NCBI RefSeq assembly: GCF_001039355.2
Contig: NW_019776095.1
Location: 76,600 to 110,983 of the forward strand
DNA: 34,384 nucleotides
Direction: 5' to 3'
Source: Lingula anatina
Taxonomy: Eukaryota; Brachiopoda; Lingulata; Lingulida; Lingulidae
Of this stretch, positions 8,801 through 17,800 are shown one piece after another. How positions within the stretch are numbered: the stretch's first letter is position 1; every line of letters begins with the position of its first letter. Made by a program: the position numbers and the translations under genes. The notes beneath the pieces are model-generated. The model had not been told where the DNA came from. It searched no databases and saw nothing but the letters and a program-made list of their open reading frames with translations.

Positions 8801-10960
8801 CAAAGTACCACTTACAACCAAGACACTGGTCACCAGTACGTCCCAGTTTACACACACACTTCTCTGAAGATATCTGTGTCAGTGAGGTGTATGTTCTCAC
8901 ACACGTTCCTCCTGTACTCGTAGAGCAGGGGCAGCTGTAGGCGGGGTTACCTGTAAGGAAAGAAATCATGCCGTAGGTTAACAATGTTTGTACATACAGA
9001 AATTTTACATGGATAATTGAACAATTATTATGGCTTACTTAAATATAGTTAGTAGATATCAAAGTATATAATAAGTGTTATTTCTAACATGATTTATTCA
9101 CCTCCATTTTAAAGGTGAAATTTTAAAGGCAATTTTCGTGAGAAAACGTTAATACAAAACAATATCCTCAAATGGCATCTTACCAGGACATCGTTTCATT
9201 TGATAGTGACGCACGTTTATAAAATAATAAAGTCTACTGCACGACGTATATTCATAATGGAACCAACAGTCTCCATCCCAGTCCACCGCCTCACATGTTG
9301 GGTCATCGTTACAGGCCAGTAAACAGCGGGATAGTGGCCAATTACCCTTTCGTGTGCCTCCGTGAAGGTGTGCATTCTCATACACATACAATACGTACTC
9401 TGGTACTGAAATTAAAAGACTCAGAAATAAATACCTAGGAGTCTACTTACTGCATACTTTTTCAATCAAGACTACGACATCGATATTGAAAACCATGTAT
9501 ATTTGAAGTTCAATGCAACAGAGCGGTGATTTGAATTCGAATCCTTGTATTCAGTATACCCTGGATATTGACCAACCTCTCCTTGTTAGACTTAGTTACT
9601 GAAATGGTTGTATCTTGTAATACATTGGCGAGACAAAGATTGAAATACTTTCCGATGCCATAATTTTTTCTCAGTGTACCCAGTGGCGGATGTAGGGGGT
9701 GTCAGGGGGGACCTGACCCCCCTTCGATTTATGAAAAATAAATCACACCAATGGTCCCCTCTTGAAATTAGAATTTTGACCAGCTAGATCATAGTTCTAA
9801 ACCGTGCCAAATGGCACCGATCGCCCTCTAATAAAGCAAAAATTTAGGAGCCCTTCAGCGGGCCCTGAACCCCACGGCAAGGGGGGGGGGGGGGTCAGCT
9901 TCCCATCTGCAGATCCCCCCTCCCCTTCATATAATCCTGTATCCCGCCTGATACCCGTGCCTCCTTCACCAGAGCCCACCGTAAAAATCATTTGAAAATG
10001 CATATATTTCGTTTTGATAATTCAGACGGAATGTCACATCAAATCCAATCAGATAAGAAAGCCCATGTTTTTCTTTTCAGTAGAAATCCTCAGCGAAATG
10101 TCTGCAGAAACAGAAATACCAGTACTCACGTCCACATAGTGGCGGTTCCCTATCAAATATATCCTCTCTGTCAGTACACGTGATTGTAAGAGAGCCGTAT
10201 ATAGGAATATATGGAGGTCTGGCACATGTGTAGGTAACAGTGACTTGACTGTTAACCCGGGCAGCAGTTGGAATTCGTCTTGAATGAATAACCTCTGGCA
10301 CAACACATCCTATAATACAAAAAGGTGAGTAACTGTTTTTTCATTTTGAGGAAGAAATGTCAACGTAGACTATTTATATAATTTGTCAAAATCAGGCCCA
10401 AAGGCAGAAGTTGAATAAACCTGTTAAAGACATATCCTTAAGCTTTCAACTTAATTATTTTTACCTTGTTCAAATCTGAGTGTACAAAAAAGTGAAAAAG
10501 TAAAAGATATAGATCATGTAAACTATGTGTGTGAGTAAGATAAACAAAGGTTAGACTGGTTTCTAGTCAGACTCAGTGTTGACGTAGTAACTACCATGCA
10601 AAACAAGAACGATGTTTTGAACTTTTGATAAAAGTGAACGTACGCACTGCGTGATCAAGGATTTTGGTTAGATGTCAAAGGGCGTGGGAACATAAATAAA
10701 AAGTACCTTGCTTACATTTGCTGAAATACATTTATGTGTAGAGAGGGATATGGTTTAATTGTAATATATAGGGCACAGGGATGTCGCCATTTTTATTTAA
10801 ATATTTGTTTATTTTGGGGGTGGGGTGTGTATATGTAAATCCTGTGTTAAAACTGGCTCCACTTACCTGCGTCGCTTCCTTGCCATTCACAAAGTAAACA
10901 AAATATCAGAGATGATTTTAAAATGCTCGACAGTCCTTTCATTATCTCGTTGTCCTTTCC
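5359..10960 (-). CDS. Receptor copy A: CCP-PAN-EGF-CCP4 type I membrane receptor with duplicated ITIM/Grb2-like tail; frameshifted in one exon
   Basis: Eight exons: 10867-10960 (signal peptide), 10130-10309 (CCP1), 9184-9405 (PAN), 8816-8950 (EGF), 8144-8332 (CCP2), 7386-7942 (CCP3-5), 6221-6314 or 6340 (TM), 5359-5845 (tail). Ectodomain junctions are phase 1. The product would be about 646 residues if the frame were intact: a secreted-pathway surface receptor binding an unknown ligand through sushi and PAN modules and signalling through tail tyrosines. Two irregularities are seen. The CCP3-5 exon is 557 nt against 558 in copy C and runs into TAA within 14 codons. The TM exon has lost 16 bp relative to copy C, so its obvious acceptor (6340) is out of frame while an AAG acceptor (6314) is in frame. 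It may be a recent pseudogene, or a gene whose CCP3-5 exon is skipped. A sequencing error is possible. Function is inferred from domains only. Confidence 0.75.
5387..5806 (-). repeat. Internal 210-nt tandem duplication in the tail exon
   Basis: The anchor GCTGTC ... GTGATC recurs exactly 210 nt apart (5788 and 5578), so the coding unit is duplicated in frame (70 codons). Copy B has one unit only. Confidence 0.85.
6221..6340 (-). CDS. Copy A exon 7: transmembrane segment, ambiguous acceptor
   Basis: Encodes GVSVGVGVTGVIVLILLVVI followed by VVVFIKCR: a glycine-valine lead, one membrane helix and a basic stop-transfer. The copy C-type acceptor (exon from 6340) is out of frame because of a 16-bp deletion. 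An alternative AAG acceptor gives an exon 6221-6314 in frame with the phase-1 join. Confidence 0.7.
6468..7207. mobile_element. AACGTTG-rich inverted-terminus element
   Basis: About 740 bp with termini CCCAGCGGGC and GCCTGCTGGG (reverse complements with one mismatch) and many AACGTTG / CAACGTT palindromic units inside both ends. Flanking bases are AA on both sides, so any target duplication is very short. It contains a (TA)n tract and no transposase. It lies in copy A between the CCP3-5 and TM exons. Confidence 0.65.
6739..6764. repeat. (TA)n microsatellite
   Basis: Short TA tract inside the AACGTTG-rich element. Confidence 0.85.
7386..7942 (-). pseudogene. Copy A exon 6: CCP3-CCP4-CCP5 with 1-bp deletion
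   Basis: The exon begins after TTCCAG with TCDLPVSDHLSV and then meets TAA. Compared with copy C, one base is missing near 7900-7910 (AGCGTG against AGGCAGG), after which the frame TVTYTC ... FNDTST ... LPSC, ILCGFP ... PNC, RTCALP ... SLSCTG resumes. Three sushi modules are recognisable. The exon is otherwise well preserved, so the lesion is recent, an assembly error, or the exon is normally skipped. Confidence 0.7.
8144..8332 (-). CDS. Copy A exon 5: CCP2 (sushi)
   Basis: 189 nt, phase 1-1, donor GTAAGT. VECSAPTIPN, ITYTCNSGYQLS, FTLTCGPTGTFEGE and KTC make a complete sushi module. The length is identical to the copy C exon after removal of its insertion. Confidence 0.85.
8816..8950 (-). 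CDS. Copy A exon 4: EGF-like domain
   Basis: 135 nt, phase 1-1. NPAYSCPCSTSTGGTC ... KCVCKLGRTGDQC fits a six-cysteine EGF module. Two residues longer than in copies B and C (an extra ST). Confidence 0.85.
9184..9405 (-). CDS. Copy A exon 3: PAN/apple-like domain
   Basis: 222 nt, phase 1-1. YVLYVYEN opens the module; SRCLLACNDDPTCEAVDWDG and CWFHYEYTSC carry the six-cysteine PAN-like pattern, ending MKRCPG. Same length as in copy B. Confidence 0.85.
9681..9950. mobile_element. MITE, CAGTGGCGG family, copy 1
   Basis: Begins CAGTGGCGGATGTAG and ends CCTGTATCCCGCCTG (imperfect inverted termini). The interior (GGTCCCCTCTTGAAATTAG, ATCATAGTTCTAAACCG) matches the element at 12784-13016. It lies in the PAN-CCP1 intron of copy A. 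Termini of this form are usual for hAT-type MITEs. Confidence 0.7.
10130..10309 (-). CDS. Copy A exon 2: CCP1 (sushi)
   Basis: 180 nt, phase 1-1, donor GTGAGT. The protein has CVVPEV, VTVTYTCARPPY, GSLTITCTDRED and PPLCG: the four-cysteine sushi spacing. Same length as in copies B and C. Confidence 0.85.
10867..10960 (-). CDS. Copy A exon 1: signal peptide
   Basis: After a TTTATTTCAG acceptor, ATG at 10940-10942 begins a 25-residue leader (MKGLSSILK, hydrophobic SLIFCLLC, then GSDA) ending in phase 1 at GTAAGT. The acceptor implies a further upstream leader exon. Copies B and C have the equivalent exon, which supports this start. Confidence 0.8.
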
Positions 10961-11173
10961 CTGAAATAAATGCCAATAAAAAGTATTTTGATATAGGAAA
11001 CAAAGATCCATGCTTGCATCACCGTAGCGGGTGACGCATCATCAACTAACACTGTCTTCTAAAACGAAGGTTAAATGTAATAAACAAAGCAACACGGACT
11101 TTCAAGCACGTTACAAAAAAGCAATACCTCTATATATTTATAAGAAATTAATTCTATGTACAGCTTTATATAA

Positions 11174-11212
<39 letters not shown>

Positions 11213-11779
11213 ATACATTATTTAATAAATGGCATATGAACAATAATACATATATTGAAAAATCACACTGATGTGTAAACACTTATGAAACAACCACCGA
11301 CAATGAGAGCAAATAATGATAGTATCTCTGCCAGGATATGTAAGGGCTGGAGAGATCACAGTAAGATTGTCAATATTTGCGTTCCTATTCAAATTCAGTG
11401 TACTATAGTAATAAGTGCCGGACCTGGAGATACAAGTATCGTAAAATTTGTACCATTGCTCACCATTGAACATTGCGACGTTATACTTTTTTTAAAATAG
11501 CGCATCTAAACCGTTTGGGGCAAAACGGACACCACATTCAGTGCTGTGCTTGACAACCTCTACAAAATGCAACAAACAATAAAGAGATCTCTAGCTTTTG
11601 CAGTTCCAGAACTGGAGAGTCTCAGTTTCGGCATCAGTTTCGGCATCTTGCTGTTTCTCTCGTGAAAATGAGAATGACCCCCAAAAAGTTCGGTAAGGAT
11701 ACACTGTACCTCTTCATGGGAAGTGATATGATCAAAATGTCACGTAGTGCTAACAGACAAACTAAAAAAAGAACAGACA
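10961..11779. other. Leader intron region upstream of copy A
   Basis: No coding exon recognised. It resembles 31260-31500 upstream of copy C, including the TAAA tract, so it belongs to the duplicated unit. The short ORFs here overlap on both strands and have no domain. Confidence 0.55.
11175..11214. repeat. (TAAA)n microsatellite
   Basis: About ten AAAT/TAAA units; a shorter tract occupies the matching place upstream of copy C (31462-31488). Confidence 0.9.
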
Positions 11780-12140
11780 GAGACATAACGCTCATTGTAA
11801 AAATGCTTTGATTTATAAACCTAGGTTGTACTGGTGTCTCTCCACCCGACAGCTTTGTTTTTTTTTTAAGTCATGTTATTAAGATATGTCACCAGAGAAG
11901 ACCAACTAAACCGTTGTGTCGCCCTTCTGCCACCACTGACTGTTATTTAGGTTAGTTGTGTGAATAAAGAAAGTGACAAATCGTTACCACGCGGTGTTCT
12001 TACGTTTCTAATTATATACACTGTAGGTCTTAAAACGTCATTAAAATATTAGAGAGTACGGGTCAGGTTAACTACTGTGATTCTGACCAAGATAATCGTG
12101 ATTAAATGCGAATCATATATACATTTTAAGTTTTAGACCG

Positions 12141-12341
12141 GGTTCCCTTAAACCTATCGTACTAGCAGGATCGAACTTACTTGGAGGGGATTCTCGCTAA
12201 ATTGCATTCACTTTATGTGGCTTAAGTGTCAGTCACGCCCACTGAAGATTACACGCTTAAACTGAATGCAATTTAGCGAGAATCCCATCGGAGATAGATC
12301 GATCCTGCTTGTACGATAGGGTTATGAGAATGGTCCCTTAA
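12141..12341. mobile_element. Inverted-repeat MITE, family 2, copy 1
   Basis: Arms CCTATCGTACTAGCAGGATCG and GGATTCTCGCTAAATTGCAT on the left are mirrored on the right. It is absent from R1 and R3 at the same place, so it inserted after the block duplicated. TCCCTTAAA occurs at both edges (12144 and 12334), but exact termini are not settled. It resembles 20425-20640. Confidence 0.65.
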
Positions 12342-12389
12342 AGTCTCTAGTAGAATATGTCGCCTTCTATACAAAGCATTTACACTCAC

Positions 12390-12550
12390 CTGCCTGGGCG
12401 CTCTTACTGTATCAAAGACACGATTCAATCCTGATTAATCTACATCAATTCTTTCGGAACATCTTGGCTTTTCTGTTGCTTGCGTGTACTGATTATAGCA
12501 CATGTACATGTAACAAGTATTATACTAACGCTTTTTTCCTATAGCCAAAT
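12390..12550 (-). promoter_or_regulatory. Putative promoter and leader exon of receptor copy A
   Basis: On the minus strand a TATAAT-like element (near 12515-12525) precedes a conserved stretch ending GCCCAGGCAG|GTGAGTG, exon end 12390. This would splice to the acceptor at 10960. The conserved donor is seen; the promoter role is inferred. Confidence 0.5.
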
Positions 12551-12690
12551 TTCTCTCTGATGAATGCCTTTAAAAAGATAAGGAAGATTTGTCAAAGTGC
12601 GGTGGAGTCTAGGTGTGTATCACGGAGTTTTGTGAACAAGGAAGTGACCCTTTTTATTTTTTAAACGACGTAGCTCCGTGTACAGAATAA

Positions 12691-14769
12691 AGTTTATTTT
12701 CTTTGCGAAGAGGGGGTGGTTAAACAATACATAACAAAGGGACTGATCCCTCCCTCTGTTGCTGTAGATTATTTCACCATTACCAGTGGCGGATTTAGAG
12801 AGGGGGGTCAGTGAGGGTCCTGACCCCCTTTCGATTTCTGGTCCCCTCTTGAAATTAGGATGTTAACTAGCTGAATCATAGTTCTAAACCGCACCAAATG
12901 GCACCGTTCTCCCAAACCCCACGCCGAGTGTTTGTTGGGTGAGGGGCTGTAGTGTCGGCTTTGCATCCACGCCCCCCCCCCCCCCCCTTCTTCAAAGAAT
13001 CCTAGATCCGCCCCTGCATTACTATTGAAGTGATTTCTGAGCTGTGTTCTGATTGAAAACCTTGCTAGCGGCTTAATTAGCTTTTTAACTTGAACTTGTT
13101 TTTGATGTAACAGCTATATTTTTTCCACTTTCAGTTCGATCAGGCATTGTTGTTCCTCATCCTTTGTTGCGTTACGCGTCCAGCTACACAATGACTTTTA
13201 TATTAAATCGTATCTTGAAGACAGTTTTTATATATCGTATCACGTCATACGACATATTCGCAGTATAGGATCATATCCTATTTGCATACATTTAATACTA
13301 TTTACAGGGTCAAATAAACCGAGGTCACATTGAAACAGAAAGCAATCGTTGGTTAACTTCCAAATTTAGGTTATGCCAGCCGGAACCTAGTTGCCAGTAC
13401 TCTGTCAAATCGTCAACCAAGAAGGCTGTGGCTACTGTTGGGTGAGTGATAGTTTCAAGGTAAGGAGGGTTCACAGATTATTGGCAATCTGGCAAATTGA
13501 CTTGAAAAAATTGAATGAAATGCGTGTAAATATATTATAATGTTATAAACATCAAAAGGAGGATGGCCTGAATATGCTGTGATAGAAACATCCTGTATTA
13601 CATATAGCTCAGTGTTCCATTTTGTTTCCTCACCTCCTCACCGTTATATACCCTGTAAACTCAACAGGCGTTCAATAGGATAATTATAGTACTCTTTTCC
13701 AATTAAAATATCGTTCGTACATTTAGATGAGTCCAACGTAAAAGTAAGGAACTTGGTGGGATTTGACATTTTGTTTTACAGATTTGCGGACAACACAAGT
13801 GCCGTGTGGATGTTCTGTTCAATAATGAAAAATGGGGACAGGGAGTAAAAGTGCTCATTCGTTAAAAGGGTTGCTAGATATGAATACAAATTATGCTTAT
13901 TTTATTAGCTGAAGGACAGTTCTAATAGGCAAACCAAAAAAGTTATTTTGCTATCGTGTAACATAGCGATTGCAGTAGGTTAAACTTCACACGAGGTCGG
14001 ATTTAAGGTAGTGTTGCGTTCTCAATCTTTCGTTCTAAATAGGTCAGAGGCGCAGTTTTGGTTTTATGCTGGGCGCACATATGGCTCCCATTCAGATTTA
14101 TGCGACGCGGAGATTTGGACTCTTCAGATTTCTGATCTGCGGAGTTTTGAGTGGTATCCAGATCTCCGTCAATGAGAAACGGGGCGGGCTGCATGCCCTT
14201 TGCTTCTGTCGCATATACGCCGTATAGAGGAAGCGACATATTTAGGGAAAGTGTACGGGAGCAGGTTGGAAGAGTGGTTGTTTTATAGTTAGTTTTAGAG
14301 TTATGTAGTTAGAGATTTACAGCCTTCATGAAGCTTGAATTTGTACAAGAAAATGTTCAGTCGTTAGAAAAAATAGAGAAGACTTACAACTGGTATATGG
14401 TGGCAGCATTTCTTTTATTTAAAATAAATATAGAAACACAGCAGTATTTCCAGGAGAAATTACAGCCAAAAAAATATTTAATTAAAAGAAAGGAAATGAA
14501 TACCAGTTACAATGTTTTGGATCATTTCTAATATCTTGGTCTGTATTGAAAAGACTGGGATTTTGACAGTCTATTTTCCCAAATATGCCTCAGATTTGAC
14601 CTCAGATGACCTCTGACCTCAATTGTACACAGGCTTTACATTATAGCAAAACTTACTTCACCTATTGCTTGAGAACTAGCCTTCACCTGCATGATGTTTA
14701 AATCCACATTTGATCTGATTACCCAGCTGTGCATCTATACCACACTCATGTTAACAAACCTCATTCTAG
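12691..14769. other. Intergenic region between divergent copies A and B
   Basis: Contains the CAGTGGCGG-family MITE at 12784-13016 and otherwise no exon I can support. No clear copy of the upstream block was found in front of copy B. A 78-codon minus-strand ORF at 14003-14239 sits in a locally GC-rich patch but has no domain. Confidence 0.5.
12784..13016. mobile_element. MITE, CAGTGGCGG family, copy 2
   Basis: Termini CAGTGGCGGATTTAG and CTAGATCCGCCCCTG are imperfect inverted repeats, and CATTAC occurs on both flanks (12778-12783 and 13017-13022). No coding capacity. The terminus form suggests hAT-like mobilisation, but a 6-bp rather than 8-bp duplication is seen. Confidence 0.75.
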
Positions 14770-14861
14770 GGCAGTCGAAGGTACAATGAAGACATTGTCA
14801 CAACTGTGTGCATTTTTCTGTACGTGCAGTTTGAACTTTGACCTACGTGGAACTGACGCAG
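14770..14861 (+). CDS. Copy B exon 1: signal peptide
   Basis: Acceptor CATTCTAG, ATG at 14786-14788, then 25 residues (MKTLSQLCAFFCTC ... RGTDA) to a GTAATA donor in phase 1. Coding length (76 nt) and the final xxDA match copy A, which fixes the start. Confidence 0.8.
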
Positions 14862-17800
14862 GTAATATGTTTCTTACTGTAGTTAAGTCCAATAAAAGCT
14901 TGAGGGTAGGTACTAATATGGATCTAAAGGGCTATTTAATTTCAAATAAAATTGTATAGAAATTTTCGAATGTTTTTCTGTGTATGAAACCAAATATTTG
15001 AACGTTCTGGAGTAAAGTTTGTGATCTAATTTTGATTTCGTATTTCAGAACTAGAAATAAAAAAGGCATCCATTTATGTAAGAAGTATTTTGATTACTTG
15101 ATTGTATTACATTTAAGGCTGTGTCGTGCCAAACGTGCCTCATTCAACTCGATCTCCAACTGCTGTCCGTGTAAACAGTCAAGTCACCGTTACCTACACG
15201 TGTGTCACACCTTCCTATATTCATATATACGGTTCTCTTACAATCACGTGTACTGACAGAGAGGATGTGTTTGATAAGGAACCACCAGTATGTGGACGTG
15301 AGTATTTCTTTTTGTACATTACTTTCTTCGCTAGTTTTATTTCATTTGCTGTTCCACATTTTATATTAATATCGTCAAAAAGAAATATTTCTGTCTTTAA
15401 ATGAAGCAACACTGGTGTATTCAGTGTTGACAAACAGGTTAGTGTGGATTTTGGTAAGGGTTTGTGGCGACAACATATTTACGTCGATCCGCTCGGCGAA
15501 CATTTCATGAACAAAAGTAAATCGAGAGGAATTTACATATAGATTTGCTTACGTTCTACTGAGTACAAGTATAGTTTATTACCTTTAATAAAATATCTGC
15601 TCGGGAGAGTGCCCATGGGATAATGAATACAAGAACGCGATTACGGCACAGTTGCATTGTACAGTGTACTCTGGCTTCTTTCTCAGTTTGTCGTGTTAGC
15701 TCATGTCAGAAGGTGTCTGTGGTGCACACATCGTAATTCCTATTGAATCTTTTTATTACATATTTCTAAGAGGTTTTCTGTTTCAGTGCCAGCGTACGTG
15801 TTGTATGTATATGAAAATGTGGGCACAATCGGAGGATCATGGAAGAGCCATAGGCCATTATCTCACTGTTTACAGGCCTGTAACGATGACCCAGCATGTG
15901 ACGCAGTGGACTGGGATGGAAACTGTTGGTTCCATTATAACTCTACGTCGTGCAGTGGACTTAAATATGGGAATAATGTGCATCAATATCAAATGAAAGA
16001 ATGCCCTGGTAAGATGTGAAGTTGGAACTGGTTGTTTGTATTTACGTTTGCTCAAGTGCCATTGAATGCTTCATTTTTATAATTTTGTCGATGAACTTAA
16101 GTAAAGTGAAGTATAATATCCGAAATGTAACATATCTTGCCCTTAAAAATCAAGTAATTAGCTTCAGTACTTACGCAATCAAAAATAATCTCCAGTTACT
16201 TATAAAGAGCGCATTAAGAACAGATGATTTGTGGACTAACTGATCCGATTACTATATATGGCCGATCTCACTTCAAAAGCGATGCCGCTTATTCCCTAGT
16301 GGTTTCCCCTCCCCCACACGCCCTGTCACTGCAGGGGCCAAGGTTTCAACCTCAAAACCGAGATTTAATCCGTTTAATGGAGCATGTAGGGGCGGGGAGA
16401 CAACCAGGGGGTTAGCAGCATCGCTTTTGGTGTCGGCCATATTTAGTCGCTGTATCAGTTAGTCCTCGGATCATCTGTTCTGAATGCACTCCAAGAATCT
16501 GGTTGTATCAACAATGTTACATGCTGTATGATTTGTTTCCCATAGGCAATCCTTCCTACAATTGCCCCTGTTCCACGGGAGGAACGTGTGTGAGAACATA
16601 CACCTCACCGACACAGATTTCTTCAGAGGAGTGTGTGTGTAACCTGGGACGTACTGGTGACCAGTGTTCTGATTGTAATTGTGACGCTGTTTTTCATTGT
16701 TATTTTAGTTACGCCTAATGCTTTAAACCGAGATGTTAACGTCGTCTACTCAAAAATATTCACTTAGTTTATTGTATCGGCTTCACCTAAACAATAAAGT
16801 GTGTTGCAGTTTTTAAATGTAAAACTAAACAAGAAAAAATACTTTTTACAACTGTTTCAATATTAAGATAGAAAACCGTTTCCAAAGAAATTGCTTTTGC
16901 ATTTAACACAATCATCTTTTAACAAAATGAAATGATATAAGATGGTGAATATCTTCCAATAATACCAAATTAGCCTTTATTTGTGATAGAAATGGCTAGC
17001 ATGAGACTATATTAATACACTAACCTAGTATCTCGAGTGGAATGTCCTCACTTACACGCACAGTTTATATGAAATAATCTTTATCTGGTCCATTGAGTAG
17101 CCGGAGGGTCAGATGGTCAGATAGATTTTCACCCTACATGCGACTAATGGTATTCCTAGGATACATGCACTATGTTTTATTTTAGACTTGAAATGCACTA
17201 CCCCGACTTTCCGCAACGCGACACACTCTGGAAGTAACAGATTTGGAAGCACTGTTACCTATACCTGTAACAGTGGGTATCAACTCAGCGATGGTTCTGG
17301 TACCAGTTTCACCCTGACTTGCAGTCTTAAAGGAGAGTTTGAAGGGGAGATGAAAACATGTATCAGTAAGTCTAAGCAAAGAAGTCAAAAACTTAGAAGA
17401 GACTCAAAATCATAAATGAAATTGTCATTTTAGGAGGGTTGGTGTTCCTTATACCATGATGCTTTCATAATAATTATATGCAAAAGTTTATTTTTATCGT
17501 TGTTATTGGACTTTGAATAAGGTTGAAGTGATAGCACAAACTAAGTGTCTTCAGCGGATTATGTGTGTTACCTGGCACATACAGGTGACAAGTGTTCATA
17601 TTGTCCGATTTATTCTATTTCCAGGAACCTGTGAATTCCTATAACTTAGTGATCACCAGAGACAGGAAACACAGCGTTCCGTTACCTTTGAAGGACAAAC
17701 TGTCACATATACATGCACTGCAGGCTTCCAATTTAACGACACGTCAACAGTAAAGAACCTTACTTGTCAAGCCGATGGAACATTTGACCAGAGTTTGCCT

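Larger units (their letters stand above)
11780..12690 (-). repeat. Upstream block copy R2 (5' of receptor copy A)
   Basis: Homologous to R1 and R3. It contains TATAAACCTAGGTTGTACTG, the GTGTCGCCCTTCTGCCAC stretch and the leader-exon region, and is interrupted by an inverted-repeat element at 12141-12341. It lies about 0.8 kb upstream of the copy A signal-peptide exon. Confidence 0.75.

Noticed and set aside
14003-14239. 78-codon minus-strand ORF in a GC-richer patch
   Set aside because: No domain, no splice partners, no homologue in the duplicated regions.
14328-14531. 67-codon plus-strand ORF upstream of copy B
   Set aside because: Low-complexity lysine/asparagine content, no domain; not joined to the signal-peptide exon in frame.
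15703-15996. 97-codon ORF overlapping the PAN exon of copy B
   Set aside because: It is a wrong-frame reading; the PAN frame at 15787-16008 has the conserved cysteines and phase.
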